This document shows, one piece after another, positions 52,570 through 61,270 of a stretch of 64,000 nt of DNA; positions within the stretch are counted from its first letter, which is position 1; each line of letters begins with the position of its first letter. The translations under genes were made by a program, and so were the position numbers. A model generated the notes under the pieces. That model made no database searches, was not told the DNA's origin, and worked only from the letters and a program-made list of their open reading frames with translations. The stretch is taken from positions 1 through 64,000 of the forward strand of contig NZ_JAGDEL010000005.1 in assembly GCF_017497975.1 (NCBI RefSeq), read 5' to 3'. This stretch comes from Metabacillus bambusae. GTDB lineage: Bacteria; Bacillota; Bacilli; Bacillales; Bacillaceae.

Positions 52570-53733
52570 TTAACCAACTTGATATGGTACTTGAATCATG
52601 ATAAAAGTCCCTACACCAATCTTAGAATCAATTGTCATTTTCCCTTCTAACAAGTCAACTCTTTCCTTCATACCGATAAGTCCAAACGATTTCTTGTCTT
52701 TATTTCCTTTAAATTCCTCTAATTCAAACCCTTTACCATTATCTTTAATAACCATCGTAAAGGTTTCCTCTGCTGCTTCGACCTTAACAAAAATCTCTGT
52801 TGCCTCCGCATGTTTCAAGGCGTTTGTAACTGCCTCTTGGGCAAGACGGAAAAGGGCAACCTCAAATCGAGAAGTAAGTCTTTTTGCTTCAAGGCAGCCA
52901 AGACTTTCAAAGTGAATCTTCGTTTTTCCATTATATTCTTCGATTGTATTCATATATTTTCTGAGGGTCGGGATAAGTCCTAAGTCATCTAATGCCATTG
53001 GTCTTAAGTCATAGATGATCCGACGAACCTCATATAAAGCATTACGAACGTTTTGACGCAAGTTACGAATTTCCTTAAAACCCTCTTCTGCACCACGTTC
53101 ACGATAAATTCGTTCAATTAGCTCAGAACGCATCATTACGTTAGCAAGCATTTGTGCCGGACCATCGTGTATCTCTCTTGATACCCGCTTTCGCTCCTCC
53201 TCTTGGGCTTCGATAATCCGTAACCCAAAGTCTTGTTTTTGCTGAGCATCCTCTAATAGTAATCCAACCTGACGGATATCGCGATTTAAATAATTTAAAA
53301 CAACTGTAATTTGACTAACGAGTGACTGAGAACGCTCAATAATTTCCTGAAGACCAAGTAAACGACGCTCGAGGTCATCACGACGATCACGCAGCTGTTT
53401 CTCATGCTGCTGAATCATTGTGAGCTCTACTTGAAGCTTGTGAGCCTTTTCATAAGCCTCCCGAATTTCATCCTCGGAAAACTCCTTAAAATGCTTGCTC
53501 ACTTGTGAAAGTCGATTACGTGCAAATCGCGCATGGACTTCAAGTTTATCTCCTTCCTCAATCACCTTACTCACTTGAATCTTTATATCCTTTAGCTCCA
53601 CTACTAATGCTTCATATTGTTGACGAGACTCCTCTCCAATTTGAAAAATCTCATCCTTGCTTCCATCCACTGTATGGATCATTTTATCTAAAACTTCATC
53701 GAGTAATTTGCTATCTATCTTATTGGAGTTCAC
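52570..53733 (-). CDS. degS: Sensor histidine kinase DegS
   Basis: 387 residues, cytoplasmic, no membrane segment. GTG 53733 after CGGAGGGAATAAT gives the normal start (NSNKIDSKLLDEVL); the frame to 53799 is not used. Long N-terminal coiled coil (about 35-180), the HisKA_3 box REIHDGPAQML with H189, and the ATPase part IKDNGKGFELEEF. Phosphorylates DegU. Gap to degU is 88 bp. Confidence 0.97.
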   Translation of the reverse strand: MNSNKIDSKLLDEVLDKMIHTVDGSKDEIFQIGEESRQQYEALVVELKDIKIQVSKVIEEGDKLEVHARFARNRLSQVSKHFKEFSEDEIREAYEKAHKLQVELTMIQQHEKQLRDRRDDLERRLLGLQEIIERSQSLVSQITVVLNYLNRDIRQVGLLLEDAQQKQDFGLRIIEAQEEERKRVSREIHDGPAQMLANVMMRSELIERIYRERGAEEGFKEIRNLRQNVRNALYEVRRIIYDLRPMALDDLGLIPTLRKYMNTIEEYNGKTKIHFESLGCLEAKRLTSRFEVALFRLAQEAVTNALKHAEATEIFVKVEAAEETFTMVIKDNGKGFELEEFKGNKDKKSFGLIGMKERVDLLEGKMTIDSKIGVGTFIMIQVPYQVG

Positions 53734-53909
53734 ATTATTCCCTCCGTTTTTTATGTATACTAAACCTGAACAACAACACCATTTTACAACTTTCAACATA
53801 ACTCTTTTTAGTTTGTCACATTATTAACGATTGAAGTAAAAAAAATGTCGTTTTATAATAAAAGAATGTGCTATTCTATTTTTGCTTGCTTGTCAGGAGG
53901 TGTACAAGC

Positions 53910-54548
53910 ATGCTTTCACATTATTATACCGTAAAAGGCTATGGAGAGCATGAAATAATTATCCAAAAATCACGTTTTATTTGTTATATAGAGCGAGTCA
54001 CCAATGAAGAAGACGCTCAAAGCTTTATTCAGCAAATAAAAAAGAAACACTATGACGCCAATCACAATTGCTCTGCATATATCATTGGGGAAAATGATCA
54101 TATCCAAAAAGCAAATGATGATGGGGAACCTAGTGGAACCGCCGGAGTTCCAATGCTAGAAGTGCTAAAAAAGAAACAATTAAAAGACACTGTTGTCGTT
54201 GTAACCCGTTACTTCGGTGGGATTAAGCTTGGAACCGGTGGATTAATACGCGCTTACGGAAAGTCTGTTTCTGAAGGGTTAAACGCGATCGGAATCGTCG
54301 AACGAAAGCTAATGCGTGTGATGCATACAAAAATTGACTATACATGGTTGGGAAAAGTGGAAAATGAATTACGTTCTTCCACATTTTTATTGAAAGAAAT
54401 TCATTATTTAAATGATGTTGAAGTGGAAGCATATGTAGAAGAAGATAAAAAGGGTACCTTTATTGACTGGATGACAGAGCTGACAAATGGGAAAGGTGAT
54501 ATTTCTGAAGGAGATGTTGTCTACCTAGAAGAGCAAGTACAAATTTAA
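53910..54548 (+). CDS. yvyE: IMPACT/YigZ family protein YvyE
   Basis: 212 residues from ATG 53910 behind CAGGAGGTG. Core motifs ANDDGEPSGTAGVPMLEVL and VVVTRYFGGIKLGTGGLIRAYG are the UPF0029 signature, with a C-terminal ferredoxin-like domain. Divergent from degS. Function is not firmly known; the family is linked to translation stress. Confidence 0.93.
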   Translation: MLSHYYTVKGYGEHEIIIQKSRFICYIERVTNEEDAQSFIQQIKKKHYDANHNCSAYIIGENDHIQKANDDGEPSGTAGVPMLEVLKKKQLKDTVVVVTRYFGGIKLGTGGLIRAYGKSVSEGLNAIGIVERKLMRVMHTKIDYTWLGKVENELRSSTFLLKEIHYLNDVEVEAYVEEDKKGTFIDWMTELTNGKGDISEGDVVYLEEQVQI

Positions 54549-54564
54549 CTTTGAGGAGAAACAT

Positions 54565-55557
54565 ATGAATAGAAAAGAAATGAGAAGGAAAAAGCGTAGA
54601 AGGCCCATACTAAGAAGACTTTTATTCCTTGTACTACTAATATTTATAGTAGTTTTAGGTTATATAGGCTATGTATTATTTCAAACCTATGTAGCTGCGA
54701 ATGAATCATATGATGATTTGGGTAGAGAAAAATCAAAGCTTCGCGAAGAAGTTGTAAGCATCTCTAACGATCCAGTATCAGTCCTTTTATTAGGAGTTGA
54801 AGATTATGCAAGTGATGGAAGTGGAGGGCGTTCTGACACCATTATGGTTGCCACACTTAATCCAGAAGATAAGACAATGAAGCTTTTAAGTATTCCTCGA
54901 GATACTCGAGTTGAAATTCCCGGAGAAGGTTCTGACAAAATCAATCACTCATTCTCAAAAGGTGGAAAAGAATTAACAATTGATACAGTAGAAGACTTCT
55001 TAGACATTCCTATTGATTACTATGCAACAATAAATTTCAATGCATTTAAAGAAGTGATTGATGAATTAGATGGAGTTGTTGTTGACGTACCATTTGATTT
55101 TTGGGAGAAAAGTGAACGTGGCGTTAAAATTTACTTCGAAGAAGGTAGAATGAATTTAAACGGTGTAGAGGCGCTAGCTTATGCAAGAATGAGGAAAAGA
55201 GACCCGCGTGGCGATTTCGGACGAAATGAACGCCAGCAACAAATCATTACTGCTGTTATTGATAAAGTCATGTCCCCTAATAGCTTGTTAAAGTTAGATG
55301 ATTTAGCAAAGCATGTTGGAGATAATGTAGAAACAAATATGGCAGTCATGGAAGCGTTAGGAATACAACAGAAATATTCAAATTTTAGTTCAAGTAGCAT
55401 CGATAGGCTAACGATTGAAGGAACAGACGAATACGAAAATGATATTTATTACTTTGATCCAAATGAGGATTCGGTCGCAGAAATCCAAAAGGAACTGAAA
55501 ACACACTTAGACATCAATACAGGAACTGAAGATAGTTACTCCAACCTTTCACAATAA
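54565..55557 (+). CDS. LytR-CpsA-Psr family wall glycopolymer ligase (TagV-like)
   Basis: 330 residues: Lys/Arg-rich cytoplasmic N-terminus, one TM segment (about 18-38), and an extracellular LCP domain with SDTIMVATLNPEDKTMKLLSIPRDTRV, the conserved RKRDPRGDFGRNERQQQII and INHSFSKGG. It attaches teichoic acid to peptidoglycan. By position next to yvyE and tagO it corresponds to B. subtilis YvhJ (TagV). 16 bp after yvyE, so probably cotranscribed. Confidence 0.92.
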   Translation: MNRKEMRRKKRRRPILRRLLFLVLLIFIVVLGYIGYVLFQTYVAANESYDDLGREKSKLREEVVSISNDPVSVLLLGVEDYASDGSGGRSDTIMVATLNPEDKTMKLLSIPRDTRVEIPGEGSDKINHSFSKGGKELTIDTVEDFLDIPIDYYATINFNAFKEVIDELDGVVVDVPFDFWEKSERGVKIYFEEGRMNLNGVEALAYARMRKRDPRGDFGRNERQQQIITAVIDKVMSPNSLLKLDDLAKHVGDNVETNMAVMEALGIQQKYSNFSSSSIDRLTIEGTDEYENDIYYFDPNEDSVAEIQKELKTHLDINTGTEDSYSNLSQ

Positions 55558-55590
55558 CTAAATCCTGCTAGTAGAAACAATTGATAAAAA

Positions 55591-55626
55591 GGTTACCTCT
55601 TATCAAAAAAGAGGTCTCTTTTTTTG
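55591..55626 (+). terminator. Terminator after the LCP gene
   Basis: ACCTCTT / AAGAGGT stem followed by CTCTTTTTTT. Confidence 0.8.
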
Positions 55627-55774
55627 TCTTTAAACTAATAACTTTCCCATTTATCATTAAAACTTGCTTATATCTCTAACTATTCTGCATTTCATCCCTT
55701 AATCAACGCCAATGTCTTTATTCTCCTAAAAACAGGAGTCCAAACATCTACTTTTCAAACAAAAAAACTATACA

Positions 55775-55808
55775 AAAACCCGACATGCATCAATTCATGT
55801 CGGGTTTT
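55775..55808 (-). terminator. Terminator after tagO
   Basis: AAAACCCGACATG / CATGTCGGGTTTT perfect stem on the reverse strand. Confidence 0.95.
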
Positions 55809-55820
55809 AAATGACTTATT

Positions 55821-56885
55821 TTATAGTTGTTTGCCAAATACTTTCCGATAAAACTTTACTAAAGGCTTATACTTTTCGTTAACTATACCAATAACTTCAG
55901 CAACTAGATGTAGGAAAATAAGCAATCCAAAAATGATAATGATCGTTCCCCATAAAGTGGCAGAAGATAACAATATCGCAGATATACTAAACAAAATCCC
56001 TAATCCATATATTAACAAAACTGTATTACGGTGTGAAAAGCCTAAAGCAAGCAGTCGATGATGTAAATGACCTTTATCCGGTGCAGATATTGGTTGCTTA
56101 TTTAATACACGCCTTATTATTGCATAAGTTGTATCAAATACAGGTACTCCTAAGATTATAATTGGGATTAAAAAGCTAAAAAGTGTAACACTCTTATATA
56201 AGCCCAATAATGATAATATCGAAATACAGTACCCTAAAAACAATGCCCCGGTATCACCCATAAATATTTTAGCCGGATTAAAATTATAAAACAAAAATCC
56301 AATTGTACTACCTAGTACAATTAAACATAACGTTAAGATTAGCGCCTTGTCAGCCATACCAGCCATAACTGCTAATGTTGCAATAGCAATGGAAGATATT
56401 CCTGCTGCTAGACCATCTAGACCATCAATTAAATTTATGGCATTTGTAATACCAACGATCCAAAAGATAGTTAGTGGGAAAGATAACCAGCCAAGTTCAA
56501 ATTTTTCAACCACAAACGGTATTGTAATATAGTCAATGGTTAGACCAGTTGCTACAATCATAAGTGCAATCACTATTTGGCTTAAGAATTTGACTTTAGC
56601 AGATAATTCATACATATCGTCTAAAATACCTAAGATAATGATTAAAACTGCACCTAAAGATATACCTGTGATTTTCACACTATACAATCCAGAAGCCAAA
56701 TAACCAGCAAAGACACCCGCGAAAATTGCTAAACCACCCATTCTTGGCATTACTTTTTCATGTACTTTTCTATAATTTGGTTTATCAGTTGCGCCTATCT
56801 TAATAGCCAATTTTATAACAAGTGGAGTTATTAATAATACGGTGGCCAGTGAAACAAAAAATGCTACAATTAGTTTAATATCCAT
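55821..56885 (-). CDS. tagO: Undecaprenyl-phosphate GlcNAc-1-phosphate transferase TagO
   Basis: 354 residues, about 11 TM segments. MraY/WecA family motifs: KPNYRKVHEKVMPRMGG, NLIDGLDGLAAG (catalytic Asp), FMGDTGALFLG and the His-rich loop DKGHLHHRLLALGFSHR. First step of teichoic acid linkage-unit synthesis on the inner leaflet. Same position near degSU as in B. subtilis. Confidence 0.97.
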   Translation of the reverse strand: MDIKLIVAFFVSLATVLLITPLVIKLAIKIGATDKPNYRKVHEKVMPRMGGLAIFAGVFAGYLASGLYSVKITGISLGAVLIIILGILDDMYELSAKVKFLSQIVIALMIVATGLTIDYITIPFVVEKFELGWLSFPLTIFWIVGITNAINLIDGLDGLAAGISSIAIATLAVMAGMADKALILTLCLIVLGSTIGFLFYNFNPAKIFMGDTGALFLGYCISILSLLGLYKSVTLFSFLIPIIILGVPVFDTTYAIIRRVLNKQPISAPDKGHLHHRLLALGFSHRNTVLLIYGLGILFSISAILLSSATLWGTIIIIFGLLIFLHLVAEVIGIVNEKYKPLVKFYRKVFGKQL

Positions 56886-57055
56886 ATCTGCTCACCTTTT
56901 TAATAATAAGTCTTTATTATTTTGTTCTAATCTGTTTTATCTAAACAAGTTAAAGTTCACCAATTTTTTCAGGTACCTACATTTTAACAGACGGATAGGT
57001 AATATTAAATAATAAACCTAAGATAAATTTGTGTAAATATTATTACATTTTTAAA

Positions 57056-57823
57056 TTAAGATCTTTTTTTAATACCGTTATATGCATAGTTGATAAAACA
57101 CCAAGCAGAATAAAAGAAGCCTAATTTTTCAATTTCTCTGTATACTTGCCAATTTCTTTTTGCAGCTTTTACTTTGTTACTAGAAATTGAATCAGCAACA
57201 TATCTATATTGCGCAAGTGTTTCATTTATTCCATATGCCTTATGCCCTTTTCTTAATATAGACAACCAGAATGCAAAATCCTGTCTTGTTCTAATCTCAG
57301 GCATTTTCATTTTCCCTAGTTTTTCGATGTTTATCATAACCGTTAAACATCCGATGATTGTATTTTTCAATAACCCATGATAATCAATACTTTCAGGAAC
57401 ACTAACAGGTTTATTTAAGTTATTCCCTTCTTCATCAATTACATCGTATTTTGTGAAAGAAAAAAGAATGTCTTTTTCTTCCATAAATTTAATTTGTTTT
57501 TCAAGCTTCTCTGGAAGCCAGAGATCATCACTATCTAGAAAGGCAATATATTTACCCATTGCCGCGTCAATGGCTGTATTTCTTGCTACAGCTGCTCCAC
57601 TATTCGTTTCTAAGTATATGACTTTTATCCTAGAGTCTTCTTCAGATAATTTGCGTAAAATAGATCTTGTGTCATCTTTTGAACAATCATCTACAATTAT
57701 CATTTCCCAGTTTTTAAAAGTTTGCATTTTAACTGAATCAATAGTCTTTTTTATATATTTACTAGAGTTATAGGAGGGAGTAATAATCGATACATATGGT
57801 AAGTTCTCTTTATCTAAACCCAC
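57056..57823 (-). CDS. Family 2 glycosyltransferase
   Basis: 255 residues, GT-A fold: VSIITPSYNSSKYIKKTIDSV, IIVDDCSKDDTRSIL, NTAIDAAMGKYIAFLDSDDLW and RTRQDFAFWLSILRKG. It ends with a short hydrophobic patch. GTG start behind AAGGAGGAATATT. Next to tagO it may act on a wall or capsular polysaccharide; the acceptor is unknown. Confidence 0.9.
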   Translation of the reverse strand: MGLDKENLPYVSIITPSYNSSKYIKKTIDSVKMQTFKNWEMIIVDDCSKDDTRSILRKLSEEDSRIKVIYLETNSGAAVARNTAIDAAMGKYIAFLDSDDLWLPEKLEKQIKFMEEKDILFSFTKYDVIDEEGNNLNKPVSVPESIDYHGLLKNTIIGCLTVMINIEKLGKMKMPEIRTRQDFAFWLSILRKGHKAYGINETLAQYRYVADSISSNKVKAAKRNWQVYREIEKLGFFYSAWCFINYAYNGIKKRS

Positions 57824-58023
57824 TCTAATATTCCTCCTTATTCGACAATTTTATCATATCACACAAAATTAACTTTAACACTAATAAATAGAAATCGTCA
57901 AATTAAGATTCTAACCAAAACTTCCAATTGCCTTTTTATTTAGTCAAATTATACATCGAAAATGGTAGGGGAAATTAGCCTTTTCACGCTTTGAATCCTA
58001 GATTAATATTTTAAATCAAACAA

Positions 58024-58062
58024 AAAAGTGGTGTTAAAAGTTTACCTTTTAACACCACTTTT
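58024..58062 (-). terminator. Terminator after the glucosaminidase gene
   Basis: AAAAGTGGTGTTAAAAG / CTTTTAACACCACTTTT perfect stem. Confidence 0.95.
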
Positions 58063-58066
58063 AGTA

Positions 58067-61000
58067 TTATTTATTATTGTTTTGAAATGCAATAAATTCT
58101 CTACCAAGATTTGCAATTTTCTGATGCCAAGCTTCATCTGTTGCATATTGATGTACTTGTAGGTTATTACGCATATGATCTACGGTGTATTGCTTATAGC
58201 CATCGTAGATATAATTATTTGCAATCCATATTGATCCTTGAATTAAACCTTCTTCTTTTGTATCCCAAGATGATGCACAACTATATGCACAGCTATCAAA
58301 GGCTCTAATTCCAAAGAAGTTATTCTTATCCTTCACCAAACTACTTGTTCCCCAACCAGTCTCAAGTATTGAATGCGCAAGTAAATAAATAATATTAACT
58401 CCACTTTGCTCAGCAGCTTCCACGTAGGTTTTACCCATTCCAATTAACACACTATCGCTTTTTTTACTCTTTATAAACGCATCGATAGCCTCTGCAGTTA
58501 CATTTTGTTGTTGTGTACGAAGGTCTGTAAAAATACTAAATGTACTAGAAGCATCTTCAATTCGGACAAGCAACTTTCCTCTTGAACTAGAATATCCAGT
58601 TATCCAGCCTACTTTGCCATCAGATGTTCTAATCTTATACCAATGTTTATAAGAATCTTTTCCATTATACTGGTATTCAAGAACTTTTACTTTGGTACCA
58701 CCTTTTACAAGACCGATTAACGTACTATCATTTACCAAACGATCTGTTCGGATATTTCGGTCCTCTACTAATAAATAATCGGCATCTAATGGGTTATCTA
58801 ATAAATAACTATTTTGAACCCATCCAATTTCATTTGTATTAAACATGATTTTTGCACCGTATGAATACTGTTCTAATATGTTTACAAAATCTCCATAAGT
58901 TAGAACATCTTTATGAGTGTAATCAGTGCTCAAATGTATTTCCCAATCAGATAATTCTTCCCAGGTATTATATACCGGTAATGCTTCTGTCGTGACAGCC
59001 TGTCCAGTTTGAACATCACTTTTACGAACATATCCAACCCTACCTAAAACATCAACCATATACCAACTTCCATAATCACTTAATATTGGATATCTATAAT
59101 TAGCATATAGAGCGGAATATTGGATTAGATCACCAGAGCTGTTTTTAGCATATACAGCAATGTTTTGGCTTAGATAAAAGGAATTTGAACTATTTTGTGT
59201 ATTATTTAGATCTCCAATCGATCCAATATAAGGAATAGTTAGATCTTTCTTAACATAACCGACAGTATTACCGAATTTCACTTCATGCCAATTATTTCCG
59301 TAGTCCCTAATTCTTGGATATACCTGTCCTTTATACACAGCACCAACACTAACTAGTTTGCTGCCTTCAAGAATATAAATTGCAGAATCCTCAGTTGCTT
59401 CAAAATACTTATCTGAAGTATTAAATGCAACATTCACGTCTGACTTTCTCACATATCCTACTCGATCAGAGTAAATAACCCTGAACCAGCTACCATAATC
59501 ACCAACAATAGGGTATTTTACCCCTTCATTTATTCCTGCAAATGAAATGAGCTTTCCACTTGAATTATCATAAACAGCAACATTTTCCTTTGGTATAAAG
59601 AATCTCGTAGTATTGCTATAGCCTGAGTTTATATTTTTAAGGCTTGTTCCATCAGATGGTGTAGTAAACTCTTTAGCAACGTACCCAGTACCATTACCAA
59701 ATTTCACTTCATGCCAATTACCAAAATCCCTAATACGTGGATATACTTCACCTTCTGGGACTCTTCCTACTCTTACAAGCTTTCCATTTTCATTTGCATA
59801 AATAGCAGTCGTTTCTAAGACTTTAAAGTATTTATCTGTAGAAGTAAACGAGGTACTAACAAGAGACTTTTTAACAAAGCCAACTCTTCCTGCTACAATA
59901 ACTCGATACCAGCTACCATAATCACCAACAATTGGATAATCAATATTTGTATATAATCCAGCAAATGGAACTAATTTCCCACTCGTATTATCATATACTG
60001 CAACATTGATAAGCGGTCTAATCGTTTTTGATGAATTATTATATGGTCCGTTTAAGTTATTAATGTTTGATGAGCTACCTGGTTTTGTATAATCCTTCAT
60101 TACATAGGCAACACTATTACCAAACTTGATCTCATGCCAATTTGCACCATAGTCACGAATTCTAGGGTAGGTTTCTCCTTCACTTAATCTACCAGACCTA
60201 ATTAAGTCGCCATCCTTTTTTATATAGATAGCAGTAGCACCAGTTACTTCAAAATATTTAATCGATGATGTAAATTGTGCACTAGCAGTCGTTTTTGTTG
60301 TGATCTGTGGATCTGTTTCTTCTTTATTATTCTCAGTAGTTACTGATTCATCCTCAGCAACATTCGACATGTCTTCATCAGAAGATTCTGATGGAGTATT
60401 ATCTTTAGTACTACTTGGATTTGTTTCTTCTTTATTCTCGTCATCTACTGTAGGTTCTTCTCCATCAACAGGATCTTCCTCTACTACAGGTTCTTCGTCA
60501 ACATCAGAAGGTTCCTCATTAGTCGGGTCTGTTGTGGGCTCTTCATTTGTTGGATCAGATATATTATCTGTAGCAACATATGAAAATCTCGATTGATCAT
60601 CTAGAAGGTAATAATAAAAACCGCCTATTGCAATCTTCAGAAAACCATCCTTCTTTTCCACTACCGGGTAAAGAATATCAGATTGAATAGTGAAGAAAAA
60701 ATCCCCAGATTCCACTTCCAGATTAGTATCAAGAAGTTGTACTTCTACATCTTCACTTGATTTAAAGTAGCCTTCATTACTTTTTAATTCATCATAAGGT
60801 GTAAGAAGACTTTCCTCTGTCAAAAGAGTATCTTTTGTTTTCTCAAGTTCAACATAAGCCAATTCTTGTCCCCATTGAAAAAAGACTTTCCCATCTCTTT
60901 TTTCTTTGACGGTCAAGACAGATCCTACATTTACTTGACCAACCTCTCCATTCTCTTCTGAAAAAATTTGAGCCTGTTCAATCATCTCAACATAATTACT

Positions 61001-61123
61001 CGAAACTAATACACTATCATTGTTCATAGATGCATCATTTGAATTAGCAAATGAGACTGTTTGTGCAAATGTTGAAATTATCAACATTGATAGTGCCAAA
61101 AGTATCCCTAATTTTTTAATCAT
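58067..61123 (-). CDS. Secreted N-acetylglucosaminidase with SH3-like repeats
   Basis: 1018 residues. Signal peptide (about 1-27), a first SH3-like pair (30-175), an acidic Pro/Thr/Glu/Asp-rich linker (about 180-275), then alternating repeats: type A (FEVTGATAIYIKK to YPRIRDYGANWHEIKFGN) and type B (NVAVYDNTSGKLVPFAG to YPIVGDYGSWYRV), three of each, then further SH3b-like units, ending in a glycoside hydrolase family 73-type glucosaminidase (about 885-1018; HSILETGWGTSSL holds the catalytic Glu, and KNNFFGI follows). It would cleave cell-wall glycan, as LytD does in B. subtilis. It shares its repeats with the next gene. Confidence 0.88.
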   Translation of the reverse strand: MIKKLGILLALSMLIISTFAQTVSFANSNDASMNNDSVLVSSNYVEMIEQAQIFSEENGEVGQVNVGSVLTVKEKRDGKVFFQWGQELAYVELEKTKDTLLTEESLLTPYDELKSNEGYFKSSEDVEVQLLDTNLEVESGDFFFTIQSDILYPVVEKKDGFLKIAIGGFYYYLLDDQSRFSYVATDNISDPTNEEPTTDPTNEEPSDVDEEPVVEEDPVDGEEPTVDDENKEETNPSSTKDNTPSESSDEDMSNVAEDESVTTENNKEETDPQITTKTTASAQFTSSIKYFEVTGATAIYIKKDGDLIRSGRLSEGETYPRIRDYGANWHEIKFGNSVAYVMKDYTKPGSSSNINNLNGPYNNSSKTIRPLINVAVYDNTSGKLVPFAGLYTNIDYPIVGDYGSWYRVIVAGRVGFVKKSLVSTSFTSTDKYFKVLETTAIYANENGKLVRVGRVPEGEVYPRIRDFGNWHEVKFGNGTGYVAKEFTTPSDGTSLKNINSGYSNTTRFFIPKENVAVYDNSSGKLISFAGINEGVKYPIVGDYGSWFRVIYSDRVGYVRKSDVNVAFNTSDKYFEATEDSAIYILEGSKLVSVGAVYKGQVYPRIRDYGNNWHEVKFGNTVGYVKKDLTIPYIGSIGDLNNTQNSSNSFYLSQNIAVYAKNSSGDLIQYSALYANYRYPILSDYGSWYMVDVLGRVGYVRKSDVQTGQAVTTEALPVYNTWEELSDWEIHLSTDYTHKDVLTYGDFVNILEQYSYGAKIMFNTNEIGWVQNSYLLDNPLDADYLLVEDRNIRTDRLVNDSTLIGLVKGGTKVKVLEYQYNGKDSYKHWYKIRTSDGKVGWITGYSSSRGKLLVRIEDASSTFSIFTDLRTQQQNVTAEAIDAFIKSKKSDSVLIGMGKTYVEAAEQSGVNIIYLLAHSILETGWGTSSLVKDKNNFFGIRAFDSCAYSCASSWDTKEEGLIQGSIWIANNYIYDGYKQYTVDHMRNNLQVHQYATDEAWHQKIANLGREFIAFQNNNK

Positions 61124-61229
61124 TTACGTTCTATTTCCCCCCTACATAAACTTCGTCTCTATTATACTACCAAATTTCGACGGAAAAAAACTACAATTCA
61201 TCATAATATTTTACTAGGTAATTAGAACC

Positions 61230-61264
61230 AAAAATCTCCTCAGTTGTTAGCTAAGGAGATTTTT
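61230..61264 (-). terminator. Terminator after the carboxypeptidase gene
   Basis: AAAAATCTCCT / AGGAGATTTTT stem, 7 bp beyond the stop codon. Confidence 0.9.
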
Positions 61265-61270
61265 GTGATC

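Noticed and set aside
60300-60596. Ser-rich plus-strand frame inside the glucosaminidase gene
   Set aside because: Antisense shadow of the acidic Glu/Asp/Thr linker; no ribosome site.
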